Shown here: positions 1 through 7,659 of the stretch, piece after piece
Numbering within the stretch: position 1 is the stretch's first letter
Layout: each line of letters starts with the position of its first letter
Assembly (NCBI GenBank): GCA_044464175.1
Contig: JBIQLO010000012.1
Coordinates: forward strand, 1 to 33,807
From: JBIQLO01 sp044464175
GTDB taxonomy: Bacteria; Planctomycetota; Phycisphaerae; Tepidisphaerales; Tepidisphaeraceae
DNA length: 33,807 nucleotides
Direction of reading: 5' to 3'
Notes under the pieces: model-generated
The model's input: only the letters and a program-made list of their open reading frames with translations
What the model was told of the DNA's origin: nothing
The model's database searches: none
Made by a program: the position numbers and the translations under genes

Positions 1-21
1 AGAATCGCCGATTTCTCGAGG

Positions 22-56
22 CGAACCCAATGCGCGTATTTCCCAACGAACCCAAT
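22..56. repeat. Two copies of the 10-mer CGAACCCAAT
   Basis: The exact 10-mer CGAACCCAAT occurs at 22-31 and 47-56. The same word, on the opposite strand, recurs around the serS promoter (12568-12577 and 12641-12650). It looks like a dispersed intergenic word. Its function is unknown. Confidence 0.55.
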
Positions 57-133
57 TCAGCCCGAATCCCGAATCCCGCCCCTCCAATTGACGCCCTCCC
101 CGCGCGCTGGCATAGTGGGACCAAAATTTCCAG

Positions 134-161
134 GGAACTTTTTTCACCCGAACGCGTCCAA
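134..161 (+). promoter_or_regulatory. Candidate ECF-sigma (sigma-E-like) promoter
   Basis: GGAACTT at 134-140 is followed after 16 nt by TCCAA at 157-161, close to the GGAACTT-N16-TCTGA pattern of E. coli sigma-E promoters. Read the general ECF way it is GGAAC-N16-CGTC (134-138 and 155-158). It lies directly before an ECF sigma gene, so autoregulation is the natural inference. The expected transcription start (about 166-170) falls at or just past the ATG at 165, so a start at 231 would fit this promoter better. Confidence 0.5.
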
Positions 162-164
162 CGC

Positions 165-800
165 ATGACCAGCACCAGCGGAGCCCAATTCCAGGCCGAT
201 CCGGCCGAAACCCAGCGCCAGGCGCAGTGGATGCGCCAGGCCCAGGCGGGCGACCGGGCCGCCTACGGACGGCTGGTGGTGGCGTATCAGGACCGGATTT
301 ACAACGGCATGCTCCGCATGGTCGGCGATCCGGAAGAGGCCAGGGAACTGACCCAGGAAGCGCTGATGCGCGGCCTGACCAGCATCGACACGTTTCGCGG
401 CGATGCCGCCCCCTTCACCTGGCTCTTTCGCATCGCGATCAACCTGGCCTTGACGCACCTGCGCCAGAACCAGCGACACCGCGTCTTTTCGCTCGACCAG
501 CCCAGCGGCTTCGGCGGGCGCCTGGGCGCGGAGGATCAGGCGGCCGCACTCGTGGACCGCCTGGCCAACCCGCGACAGACGCCCGCGCAGGAGGCCGAAC
601 GCCGCGAACGCCAGCAGGTCACGCTGGCCGCCCTGGGCCGGCTCGAACCGGACTACCGCGCCGTCCTGGTCCTGCGCGACATCGAGGGACTGGATTACCA
701 GCAGATGGCGCAACTGCTGGAACTGCCGCTGGGCACCGTCAAGAGCCGGCTGTTTCGCGCTCGGCTGGCCTTGCGGGATGAACTGAAAGGCTACTTGTAG
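165..800 (+). CDS. ECF-type RNA polymerase sigma factor
   Basis: A 211-residue sigma factor of the extracytoplasmic-function type, which would direct RNA polymerase to a stress or envelope regulon. Region 2 is seen in the stretch with LTQEALMRGL and TFRGDAAPFTWLFRIAINLA; region 4 is the C-terminal helix-turn-helix with DYRAVLVLRDIEGLDYQQMA and GTVKSRLFRARL. There is no region 1 or 3, as expected for ECF factors. The start is uncertain. ATG 165 has no Shine-Dalgarno sequence. ATG 231 would give 189 residues, typical for the family, and fits the promoter at 134-161. An open frame reaches back to 30 but has no sigma-like sequence there. The anti-sigma-like gene follows 32 nt downstream. Confidence 0.88.
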   Translation: MTSTSGAQFQADPAETQRQAQWMRQAQAGDRAAYGRLVVAYQDRIYNGMLRMVGDPEEARELTQEALMRGLTSIDTFRGDAAPFTWLFRIAINLALTHLRQNQRHRVFSLDQPSGFGGRLGAEDQAAALVDRLANPRQTPAQEAERRERQQVTLAALGRLEPDYRAVLVLRDIEGLDYQQMAQLLELPLGTVKSRLFRARLALRDELKGYL

Positions 801-817
801 GGTCCGCACCGCGGACC
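801..817 (+). other. Short hairpin between sigma and anti-sigma genes
   Basis: GGTCCGC and GCGGACC form a perfect 7-bp stem with loop ACC, starting directly after the sigma-factor stop codon and 15 nt before the next start. It has no T-run. It could tune processing or the ratio of the two products, but nothing in the sequence proves this. Confidence 0.4.
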
Positions 818-832
818 ACATGACCGTCACCC

Positions 833-1909
833 ATGCCTGAAGAGATTGAAAACATCGAAGCCCGCCTGTGCGCCTACATCGACGGCGAACTGGATGAGAC
901 CGCGCGCCGGGAGATCGAGCGCCACCTCCAGTCCAATCCCCAGCACCGCCGCCTCATGGAGGAGATGGCCCGGGCGCGCAAGCTGCTTCAGGACCTGCCC
1001 CGGGCCTCGGCCCCCCTCGAAATCGAGGAGGCGCTCCATTCCCACCTCGAACGCTCAGTGCTGCTGGACGATTCCCCTGCCGGATCCGCGCCCCTGCGCA
1101 TCAGCCGTTGGCCCCAGATCATTGCCGCCGCCGCGATCATCCTGCTGGCCGCGGGCCTGGGTCTGATCGTCTGGCTCGTCATCCGTCCCCCAGCCGCCCA
1201 CCAGCCGACGGCCATCCACCTGCCCACCCCGGCCACCGCCCCCTCGGGCGCCCGGATGGAAACCCACGAAGCGCCCCCGGTGGACCAATCCGACGCCGTG
1301 GCGATGCGCACCCGGCCTGATGCTTTTAAAGCCAAGACCGAGTCCGCCGCTTCGCCCGCCTCAAAGCCCACCACCGCCGATTTCCAAATCCTGGCCGCCG
1401 GCGCGCCGCAGACGCCGGAACCTTCGCCGCCCGCCCCCTCGGGCGAACCGTTTGGGCTGGTGGCATTAACCCGCGACCCGCTTCAGGCCGAATTGAGCCT
1501 CCGGGCGTTTCTCAGTTCTCAGGGGCTGCATTCCGAAACAATTTCCCTGCCTTCTTTCTCCCTCTGGTCGGTGGGCGAGCCGCAAAAGATATTCATCGCG
1601 CGCGGCCTGGACCATGAGCAGCTGCAGGCGCTCCGCCGCCTCCTGGATGTCTCGGCCACGACAACGTTGGAGCCGCTGGCTCCGGCCACCACCCGCCCCG
1701 TGGAATCCGCCATTCCCGCCACACAGCCGGCCGCCTTCGTGCAGACGCCCGCCTCCCAGCCTTCCCCGCCGTCCAAGATGGATCTGGTCCTTCTGATCCA
1801 GGTGCAACCGCTAGCCCCGGATCAGGTCGAACCGGAACTTCCCCCCACCTCCCAGCCGTCGTCGCTCCCGACCACCGCCCCCGCCTTCGAAGATTTTCAG
1901 ATGCCGTAG
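833..1909 (+). CDS. Membrane anti-sigma-like protein lacking the zinc cysteines
   Basis: A 358-residue protein directly downstream of the ECF sigma gene, probably its membrane-anchored antagonist. The N-terminus (residues 7-45, with CAYIDGELDE and EIERHLQ) matches the anti-sigma zinc-finger fold, but the usual H-x3-C-x2-C reads H31-x3-N35-x2-H38, so classical zinc binding looks lost. One transmembrane helix spans about 94-118. The rest (120-358) is a Pro/Ala/Thr-rich periplasmic part with a more compact segment around 205-285. The neighbour and domain order support the role. The target sigma factor is inferred from adjacency alone. Confidence 0.7.
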   Translation: MPEEIENIEARLCAYIDGELDETARREIERHLQSNPQHRRLMEEMARARKLLQDLPRASAPLEIEEALHSHLERSVLLDDSPAGSAPLRISRWPQIIAAAAIILLAAGLGLIVWLVIRPPAAHQPTAIHLPTPATAPSGARMETHEAPPVDQSDAVAMRTRPDAFKAKTESAASPASKPTTADFQILAAGAPQTPEPSPPAPSGEPFGLVALTRDPLQAELSLRAFLSSQGLHSETISLPSFSLWSVGEPQKIFIARGLDHEQLQALRRLLDVSATTTLEPLAPATTRPVESAIPATQPAAFVQTPASQPSPPSKMDLVLLIQVQPLAPDQVEPELPPTSQPSSLPTTAPAFEDFQMP

Positions 1910-2047
1910 GCGCTTTGGCCTAACCAATCTTCATATCGTATGTCTATCTGAGCGAAGGCCTGTAGTGGGCCTCGCCCAAGCTGTGGCGGAGTGACAACCC
2001 CGCCCGCAGAAAACAGGGCTTGAACGACTTGCACTGAGGAGACGGTC

Positions 2048-2140
2048 ATGAAAGCATCCCCCGCCCCACGACTGATCGGCTGGATCGCGGTCCTGGCATA
2101 CACCACCGTCTGCGGGCTGCTCTTTTACGGCATGCAGTGA
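2048..2140 (+). CDS. 30-residue single-helix membrane peptide
   Basis: A short frame starting at ATG 2048 with a good Shine-Dalgarno sequence (GAGGAG, 2036-2041) at proper spacing. It encodes about 30 residues: a short basic N-terminus (MKASPAPRLIGW), then a hydrophobic stretch (IAVLAYTTVCGLLFYG). It ends just before two strong hairpins (2153-2184 and 2210-2243). A weak promoter, TTGGCC-N18-TATGTC, may lie at 1915-1944. No family is recognised. The strong ribosome site and isolated position make translation plausible. Confidence 0.5.
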   Translation: MKASPAPRLIGWIAVLAYTTVCGLLFYGMQ

Positions 2141-2152
2141 CGATTCATCTGG

Positions 2153-2184
2153 GAGGCCGGCCGGCGCATCGCGCCGACGGCCTC
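2153..2184 (+). terminator. Hairpin after the small membrane ORF
   Basis: Arms GAGGCCG and CGGCCTC enclose a second stem, CGGCGC/GCGCCG, with loop ATC and small internal bulges. It lies 13 nt after the stop of the 30-residue ORF. There is no T-run, so termination would have to be Rho-dependent, or the hairpin may stabilise the 3' end. Confidence 0.4.
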
Positions 2185-2209
2185 TCAACAGGTTGCCTCT
2201 CCTCCTCCC

Positions 2210-2243
2210 CCGACCCCGGAAGCGCCCCCGCTTCCGGGGTCGG
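2210..2243. terminator. Perfect 15-bp stem with CCCC loop
   Basis: The left arm 2210-2224 (CCGACCCCGGAAGCG) is the exact reverse complement of 2229-2243, with a four-base loop. It is the strongest simple hairpin in the first 5 kb and sits between the small ORF and the Rrf2 promoter. It lacks a T-run and could insulate the two transcription units in either direction. Confidence 0.5.
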
Positions 2244-2277
2244 CCATTGGAGACCGAGCCGGAAATCGGCCGGAGAA

Positions 2278-2306
2278 TTGACCCCTTCCATCAGTATCCG
2301 TACTAT
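2278..2306 (+). promoter_or_regulatory. Promoter of the Rrf2 regulator gene
   Basis: TTGACC (2278-2283), 17-nt spacer, TACTAT (2301-2306). The hexamers and spacer length are identical to those of the arsR promoter at 16983-17011. The expected start near 2313 leaves a leader of about 23 nt containing the GGGAG ribosome site. An Rrf2 operator may overlap, but no clear symmetric site is visible. Confidence 0.65.
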
Positions 2307-2335
2307 TCCGATGGGAATGACCGGGAGATCTCCGA

Positions 2336-2773
2336 TTGCGCCTCTCCAAACGAACAGAATACGGGTTGCGAGCCGTGGTGCAGTTGGCGCGGCTCTGGCC
2401 GCAGCACTTCATTCAGTCCAAGGATTTGGCGCAGAGTGAAGACTTGCCCAACAAGTTCCTGGAATCCATCCTCCTGGCGCTGCGCCGGGGCGGATTTCTG
2501 GAGAGCAAGGTCGGCAGCGGCGGCGGGTACCGCCTCTCGCGCCCGCCCCGGGATATTTCGGTCGGTGATCTGGTACGGCGCCTCGAAGGACGCCTGACGC
2601 TCAAGGAATCCCCCACCACCGCGGAAATGCCCCCCGGCAAGGTCGCCGTGCGCCTCATCAATGAAAAGCTCACCGAGGCCACGGATGATGTCCTGAACCG
2701 CATGACGCTCGAGCAGCTCATGGAGCATGTCAATCGGGCAGCCAACCCGCAACAGGCAATGTACTATATTTGA
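2336..2773 (+). CDS. Rrf2-family transcriptional regulator without iron-sulfur cysteines
   Basis: A 145-residue winged helix-turn-helix regulator of the Rrf2 family (IscR, NsrR and CymR relatives). The typical opening MRLSKRTEYGLRAVVQLA, the recognition region (IQSKDLAQSEDLPNKFLESIL) and the wing (LESKVGSGGGYRLSRPP, DISVGDLVRRLEG) are all present. The start codon is TTG at 2336, supported by GGGAG upstream. The protein has no cysteine, so the three Cys that hold the cluster in IscR or NsrR are missing. It must sense something else, as CymR does through a partner. The next gene starts 16 nt downstream, so the two are probably co-transcribed. Confidence 0.85.
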   Translation: MRLSKRTEYGLRAVVQLARLWPQHFIQSKDLAQSEDLPNKFLESILLALRRGGFLESKVGSGGGYRLSRPPRDISVGDLVRRLEGRLTLKESPTTAEMPPGKVAVRLINEKLTEATDDVLNRMTLEQLMEHVNRAANPQQAMYYI

Positions 2774-2789
2774 TGCGGGACTTTTGCGT

Positions 2790-4232
2790 ATGAGCACGAT
2801 CGGCCAAGGCGATGCGAATGCGGCGGCGATGCTGACGTCCATGATGGGCAAGCATGTCTGCCCCTTCTGCGGCACCGTGCGCGACCGGCGCAGCGAACCC
2901 TGCCCGCGCTGCACCATGGAGGATTCCCCCGAAACCCGCCAGGCGACGCGCAACCGCATCGGCCCCTGGTATGTGCTCCAGGCGCGCAACCCCTCCGCGC
3001 CGGGAATGAAGTTCGAAACGCTGCTGCTGCTGGTTCGACGCGGCCAGGTGACCCCGCGTTCCATCGTGCGCGGCCCGACCACCCATCAGCTCTGGCGCTT
3101 CGCCATTCGCGTGCGCGGCCTGAGCCGCGAATGGGGCCTGTGCTATCACTGCGGGCAATCGGTCGAGCCGACCGACAACGCCTGCCCGCACTGCCACAAA
3201 ATCCAGGAACCGCCGCTGAATCCCGATGTGCTGCTGGAGAGTCAGGTACACCCCGCCCCACCACCGGCGCGTCTTCCGGCCGCCCCCCGTCCGCAGCGGG
3301 CGATCTCCACCCAGATCGTGCTGCCGGTGCTGGGGGAAATCCCCGCGGACAAGTCGCGGGTTCCGGAGCCCAGGCCCACGCCCGCTCCCCCCGCGTCCCC
3401 GGCGCAGCCGGCTAAAGCCCCTCCCGCCGACGCCCCACCGCCACCGCCGGAGCGGTCGCCTCGAACAAAGAACACTGAGAAGCTGCTCTCCCCCCGAGAC
3501 TTGGCGGCCGCCTTCAGCCTGGATTTCAATGCCGCCACCAAGGCCCCGGAACCGACACCCCGCCGCCGGGGCCGCGTCCTGAAGGTGATTGGTTTGCTGA
3601 TCCTGCTGGGCATTCTGGGCTTGGTGGCGGCACTGGCTCTGCATCCGCCATTCCGGCGACAGGTGTTTGAGCCAATTTCCCGGTATTTGGACGAAGTGAA
3701 GCCTCGATGGCAGAAACCGTCCTCAGTTCCAGCGCCAACGCCGAAGGAGACACCTGAAGCCGCACCGGAGCCGCAGGCCAAATCGCCTGTGCCCCCCCCG
3801 CCGCCGCAAGAGCAGACCACACCTCCGGTGCAGCCAGGCGCGCAGCCGTTGAGTCTTCAGAAACTGCCGCTGCCGCCGGTGACGAGTTCCGCTCCGGCGG
3901 AAAGTGCCGCGCCGCCGGCAGTGCCGGCCTCAACTCCGTCGCCGACTCAGCCGGCCACGCCCCCCGAATCCAAGACCCCGCCGCCAGCGCCGTCACCAGC
4001 GCAAAATGAGCCGGAAGAGACCAACTCGCCCATTGACCGATCGGATCAGGTGCGCCAGCTCTGGATCAAGGCCATCGATGCCGAAGGCAGTGGCGATCTG
4101 GCAGGCGCCATCAAAATTTACGAGAAAATCCAGACCTTCCCGTCCGATCTCTGGCCGGTGAGCCTGGAATTGCGCCTCGAACAGGCGAAGAAACAGCTGC
4201 AAAACGAAGAGGGCAAGGGGAAAAAAGAGTAG
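2790..4232 (+). CDS. Zinc-ribbon / GYF-like domain membrane protein
   Basis: A 480-residue protein of a kind common in planctomycetes. Two zinc ribbons (C24-x2-C27 with C38-x2-C41, and C118-x2-C121 with C132-x2-C135) flank a GYF-like segment (about 59-111, from GPWYVLQ to VRGLSR; compare DUF4339). A long Pro/Ala linker leads to one transmembrane helix (about 263-285), a second Pro-rich linker and a TPR-like C-terminus (about 423-480, GDLAGAIKIYEKI). A role as a membrane scaffold or adaptor is inferred, and no enzyme motif is seen. Start ATG 2790 has GCGGGA upstream. It follows the Rrf2 gene by 16 nt. Confidence 0.6.
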   Translation: MSTIGQGDANAAAMLTSMMGKHVCPFCGTVRDRRSEPCPRCTMEDSPETRQATRNRIGPWYVLQARNPSAPGMKFETLLLLVRRGQVTPRSIVRGPTTHQLWRFAIRVRGLSREWGLCYHCGQSVEPTDNACPHCHKIQEPPLNPDVLLESQVHPAPPPARLPAAPRPQRAISTQIVLPVLGEIPADKSRVPEPRPTPAPPASPAQPAKAPPADAPPPPPERSPRTKNTEKLLSPRDLAAAFSLDFNAATKAPEPTPRRRGRVLKVIGLLILLGILGLVAALALHPPFRRQVFEPISRYLDEVKPRWQKPSSVPAPTPKETPEAAPEPQAKSPVPPPPPQEQTTPPVQPGAQPLSLQKLPLPPVTSSAPAESAAPPAVPASTPSPTQPATPPESKTPPPAPSPAQNEPEETNSPIDRSDQVRQLWIKAIDAEGSGDLAGAIKIYEKIQTFPSDLWPVSLELRLEQAKKQLQNEEGKGKKE

Positions 4233-4276
4233 GAGCGGTTTCAGCCACCGGCCAAAACCGCTCCTACTCCTTTTTT
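4228..4276. terminator. Bidirectional intrinsic terminator
   Basis: AGTAGGAGCGGTTT (4228-4241) pairs perfectly with 4255-4268 (14 bp, 13-nt loop). On the plus side it is followed by TCC and T6 (4271-4276); on the minus side by a T-run (A6 at 4221-4226). It separates two convergent genes, and the stop codon of the plus-strand gene (4230-4232) lies inside the stem. Confidence 0.85.
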
Positions 4277-4300
4277 CCCGTCACTATCCCCGCTGGGTCA

Positions 4301-5461
4301 TCATTTCACCACCAGCACCGTGCTCTTGGTGCTGCTCAGCAGGGCATACACCAGTTCAATATCGGCATCGCGCAAGCGGATGCAGCCGTGGGACGCCATG
4401 GTGCCGACGGAGTTGGGGTCATTGGTGCCGTGAATGCCATAGGAGCTCTTGCCGACCGCATGCCCATCCAGGCCGCTCAGGGCGATCCAGTATTTGCCCA
4501 ACGGGTTATTCGGATCGCCCCCCTCCACCGGCGCCATGTCGGCCAGACCCCAGAACTTGGGATTCTTGAGCTTCCCGCCGACATCCCACAGGCCAGTGGG
4601 AGTTGAGTTATCCCGTCCCAGGCCCACGGGCAGCGTGGTGACATACATCGAGCCCTTCTGGCCGGGCAGTGCGTGCAGATAGATGTCCATCGTGAAGGCG
4701 GATTTACTCACAACCGCATGAAACGGCCCCTGGATGACCTTGATGGTCTGTCCGGCGCGGAGAGAGCGGGGCGTGATGTTGTTGATGCGGGCCAGCAGCT
4801 CCCAGGGGACGGTATAGCGCTGGGCGATCTTGGCCAGCACGCCGCCGGAGGGGACGGTAAAGGTGCCGCCGTACGGATCGTCGGCGAAGCGTTCGGTGGA
4901 GAAGACCACGCGTTGGCTAATGTGGCTGATCGTCGCCTTGGCATCCGCCTGCGCGGCCGGGTCGAGCTTGCCGCTCTGCAGCGCATCGTTGAGCAGCTTG
5001 CGTGCTTCAAGCAGATCACCGGCCGTGTACTTGGCCTTTCCCTGCTGCAAAGCGGCTTCGGCCTGTGGGGCCGAAAGGGCGAAGGAGGCATCAACCGAGG
5101 CGGTGGACACGGCTTGTGCGGGCGCAGGCGCGGGAGCCTGGGAGGCAGCATGCGTGGCCGGCGTCGGAGCCGGGGCGGCAGGATGGTTCAGCGCAGCCGG
5201 CGTGACGGTTGCGCCGGCCGAAGGCGTCCGCGTCACCAGATCGGGCGAGGCAAAAGGCAGATCGGCCTTGGCAGCCGCTGGGGCGGGCACGGCCGGCTGG
5301 GTGGCGGGCTGGCCCTGGGTCAGCGTGGGCTTGGGGGGCGCGATCGTTTCGGCCTTGGTGCCGTTGAGTTTGTGGATGGTCAGGGCCGCCCCCAGGGCAA
5401 GCACCACCACCGTGACTGCAATGACCGATCGGCTGAAACGCCGTTTACGCGAGCGATGCAT
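4301..5461 (-). CDS. LysM / L,D-transpeptidase (YkuD family)
   Basis: A 386-residue envelope enzyme that would form or remodel 3-3 cross-links in peptidoglycan, or attach proteins to it. It has a basic N-terminus and signal-anchor helix (about 10-30), a long Ala/Pro-rich linker, a short TPR-like helical part (about 130-170), a LysM-like module (about 203-240, LAKIAQRYTVPWELLARINN) and the YkuD domain to the end. The catalytic signature is clear: H344-G-T-N-D then S-H-G-C360-I-R-L. ATG 5461 has a strong AGGGAG ribosome site. The gene stands alone, with a terminator at 4228-4276. Confidence 0.9.
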   Translation of the reverse strand: MHRSRKRRFSRSVIAVTVVVLALGAALTIHKLNGTKAETIAPPKPTLTQGQPATQPAVPAPAAAKADLPFASPDLVTRTPSAGATVTPAALNHPAAPAPTPATHAASQAPAPAPAQAVSTASVDASFALSAPQAEAALQQGKAKYTAGDLLEARKLLNDALQSGKLDPAAQADAKATISHISQRVVFSTERFADDPYGGTFTVPSGGVLAKIAQRYTVPWELLARINNITPRSLRAGQTIKVIQGPFHAVVSKSAFTMDIYLHALPGQKGSMYVTTLPVGLGRDNSTPTGLWDVGGKLKNPKFWGLADMAPVEGGDPNNPLGKYWIALSGLDGHAVGKSSYGIHGTNDPNSVGTMASHGCIRLRDADIELVYALLSSTKSTVLVVK

Positions 5462-5479
5462 GAGAACCTCCCTGTTCTC
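5462..5479 (-). promoter_or_regulatory. Palindrome presenting the ribosome site of the transpeptidase gene
   Basis: GAGAAC and GTTCTC form a perfect 6-bp inverted repeat around a 6-nt loop. On the coding strand the loop reads AGGGAG, which is the Shine-Dalgarno sequence. The repeat ends next to the start codon. It may be a small mRNA stem that gates or displays the ribosome site, or a dyad operator. Chance is not excluded. Confidence 0.35.
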
Positions 5480-5557
5480 TTGATTCGTCCATAGATGACA
5501 GCCACTTGCGTCGATTTTCCGCCCATCGGCTGCTGTGGGACACGGGCCGGAAAGACA

Positions 5558-5579
5558 CGCCTGATACGTCCGTCAGGCG
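5558..5579 (-). terminator. Hairpin at the end of the rarA-cyclo-ligase operon
   Basis: CGCCTGA (5558-5564) and TCAGGCG (5573-5579) form a perfect 7-bp stem that includes the stop codon of the cyclo-ligase gene. There is no T-run on the minus strand, so it is a possible factor-dependent terminator or 3'-end stabiliser. Confidence 0.4.
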
Positions 5580-6169
5580 ATGCGGTTCGAGGCAAAACGC
5601 CGGATGCCCTTGTCGGTGACCAGCATACCCAGAGGGATATCATGGTCAAGCATGGGCAGCGACTCGACGATTTGCTCCTCAAACGCCAGGCCGCAGGAAA
5701 GTCCGATAAAATCTCGCTGGGCCAGGAAACGGTCGTAAAATCCCATACCGCGTCCGATTCGGTGCCCGGTGGGGGTGAAGCCCAGCCCCGGCACGATCAC
5801 CAGGTCGATCATGTTGACCGGCATCGGCTGTCCGGAAATCGGCTCGCGGACGCCGGGAGCGCTCAGGGCCAAGCCCGTTTGCAAGCTGGTGATCTCCACG
5901 GGAAGCATGCGGCGCTGGTCCCAACTGACCTTGGGCACCAGGACGGTCTTCTCATCCTGCCAGGCGGCCAGGGCGACGGAGGAGGTATCCAGTTCCGTCG
6001 GGGTGCTCAGGTAGAGCATGACGACACGAGCGGCCTGAAATTCATCGGTCTGAATCAGGAAATGGGCGGCGGCGCGGCTCTTGTCCCGCCGCTCCTGTTC
6101 ATTCATGTCGGCGAGCATCTGGCGAAGGCGCCGCCGCACGGCCGGTTTGCTGTTGAGGTCTTCACTCAT
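5573..6169 (-). CDS. 5-formyltetrahydrofolate cyclo-ligase
   Basis: A 198-residue enzyme of the MTHFS family, which uses ATP to turn 5-formyl-THF into 5,10-methenyl-THF. Seen are the N-terminal basic helix (KPAVRRRLRQML), YLSTPTELDTS, the substrate/ATP region LVIVPGLGFTPTGHRIGRGMGFYDRFL and the C-terminal HDIPLGMLVTDKG. Length is normal. ATG 6169 overlaps the rarA stop by 4 nt (ATGA), which implies translational coupling. An in-frame extension upstream lies inside rarA and is not conserved-looking. I leave the symbol blank because names vary (fau, ygfA, mthfs). Confidence 0.9.
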   Translation of the reverse strand: MSEDLNSKPAVRRRLRQMLADMNEQERRDKSRAAAHFLIQTDEFQAARVVMLYLSTPTELDTSSVALAAWQDEKTVLVPKVSWDQRRMLPVEITSLQTGLALSAPGVREPISGQPMPVNMIDLVIVPGLGFTPTGHRIGRGMGFYDRFLAQRDFIGLSCGLAFEEQIVESLPMLDHDIPLGMLVTDKGIRRFASNRIA

Positions 6170-7539
6170 CTCGAATCCGTCTGCTGTGGCGCGGCGGAGC
6201 GTGACTCGGCCTTTCGCCGGCGCCATTCCTCCAGTCTCCCGCGGACCTGCCCTTCATAGCCACGCTCGGTCGGCTCGTAGTAGATTTTATCCACCGTCAG
6301 ATAATCCTGGTCGATCCATCCTTCGGAAGAATCATGCGGATATTGATACCCCTGTCCATGCCCCAGGCGCTGAGCACCCTTGTAGTGGGTGTCTTTGAGG
6401 TGGAGGGGAACGGGCTGGGTGCGCCCCTCACGCACATCCTTCATGGCCGACCAGATCGCCAGCGCCGACGCGTTGCTCTTGGGGGCGGTGGCCATGTAAA
6501 TCGCGGCCTGGGCGAGGGTGAGCTGGGCTTCAGGCATGCCGATCTTCTCCACCACGTCGAATGCGGCGGCGGCGACGCCCAGGGCGCGAGGATCGGCATT
6601 GCCGATGTCCTCGCTGGCCAGGATGGCGATGCGGCGGGCGATGAAGCGCGGGTCCTCGCCCGCTTCCAGCATCCGCGCTACCCAGTAGACAGCGGCATCC
6701 GGATCGCCGCCGCGCATGGATTTGATCAGGGCGCTGGCCGCATCGTAATGTTCATCGCCGTTCCCATCGTAGACGATCGCCTTGCGCTGGATGGATTGCT
6801 CGGCGATATCGAGGGTGATGGTGATTTCCGGTTCGGGGGAAGACGTCGTGCCCGATTCCTTCAACTGGGAGAGCACCGCGATTTCCAGCGCCATCAAGGC
6901 GCGGCGGGCGTCGCCGTCACTGGTGACGGCCCAATGGTGGAGAGCCTCGGGCTCAACCCGAATGTCCAGCTTTCCAAAGCTCCGATCCTTGTCGGCAATC
7001 GCGCGGCGGAGCAGGCTGCTAATCTCCTCCTCGCTCAGGGGGGCGAACTGGAAAATTTGGCTGCGGCTGACCAGGGGGGAGTTGACGGCGAAAAAAGGAT
7101 TCTCCGTCGTCGCACCGACCAGCAGGACATAACCCGCCTCCACATCCCCCAGGAGAATATCCTGCTGGGCGCGGTTGAAGCGATGAATTTCATCGAGGAA
7201 CAAAACCGTGCGCCGGCCCGAGCCGGCCAGGCGTTCGCGGGCGTCGTCGAGGATCTTGCGAACCTCTTTGACGCCGACGGCCGCGGCGTTCACCTGCTCA
7301 AAATGGCTCTGGCTGTAGCCGGCGATCAGTTGCGCCAGCGTCGTCTTGCCGGTGCCAGGGGGGCCGTAGAAAATGACGCTGGTGAGGCGGTCGGCTTCCA
7401 GCATGCGGCGCAGGAGTTTGCCGGGTCCCAGGAAATGCTGCTGGCCGACGAATTCGTCCAGGGAACGCGGGCGCATCCGCGCCGCCAGGGGCGCGGCCCG
7501 CTCCAGATTCTTCTGCCGCATGGGACCGAATAAATCCAT
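6166..7539 (-). CDS. rarA: Replication-associated recombination protein A (MgsA/RarA AAA+ ATPase)
   Basis: A 457-residue AAA+ ATPase that acts at stalled replication forks, related to clamp loaders and RuvB. It opens MDLFGPMRQKNLERAAPLA and then has RMRPRSLDEFVGQQH, Walker A GPPGTGKTT (about 59-67), Walker B LFLDEIHRF, the sensor stretch LLVGATTENPFF and the C-terminal domain with YDGNGDEHYDAASALIKSMRG and DPDAAVYWVARML. I chose ATG 7539 because family members begin this way; it has a TACAAT -10 box only 7 nt upstream. The longer frame to 7644 lacks conserved sequence. It overlaps the cyclo-ligase gene by 4 nt. Confidence 0.95.
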   Translation of the reverse strand: MDLFGPMRQKNLERAAPLAARMRPRSLDEFVGQQHFLGPGKLLRRMLEADRLTSVIFYGPPGTGKTTLAQLIAGYSQSHFEQVNAAAVGVKEVRKILDDARERLAGSGRRTVLFLDEIHRFNRAQQDILLGDVEAGYVLLVGATTENPFFAVNSPLVSRSQIFQFAPLSEEEISSLLRRAIADKDRSFGKLDIRVEPEALHHWAVTSDGDARRALMALEIAVLSQLKESGTTSSPEPEITITLDIAEQSIQRKAIVYDGNGDEHYDAASALIKSMRGGDPDAAVYWVARMLEAGEDPRFIARRIAILASEDIGNADPRALGVAAAAFDVVEKIGMPEAQLTLAQAAIYMATAPKSNASALAIWSAMKDVREGRTQPVPLHLKDTHYKGAQRLGHGQGYQYPHDSSEGWIDQDYLTVDKIYYEPTERGYEGQVRGRLEEWRRRKAESRSAAPQQTDSR

Positions 7540-7546
7540 TGGTCCT

Positions 7547-7575
7547 ATTGTAGTCGCCGAAACCGGCAAAAGGAA
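7547..7575 (-). promoter_or_regulatory. rarA promoter, apparently giving a leaderless mRNA
   Basis: On the minus strand: TTCCTT (7575-7570), 17 nt, TACAAT (7552-7547), then 7 nt to ATG 7539. The predicted transcription start is at or within 1-2 nt of the start codon. AGGA lies between but would be at the extreme 5' end of the mRNA. Confidence 0.5.
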
Positions 7576-7659
7576 AAACCCGCCGGCCGGGCGAATGTTC
7601 CCAGTCGGGGCGGTCCGCGGGCTTTTTTTTTGGGCAATTGCCACTTACCTTCTTCGACC

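Noticed and set aside
7580..7631. Possible plus-strand terminator ending in T9 (7623-7631)
   Set aside because: The stem (CCCGC/GCGGG) is short and interrupted, and no plus-strand gene lies upstream; the T-run may instead belong to the promoter region of the oxidoreductase gene.
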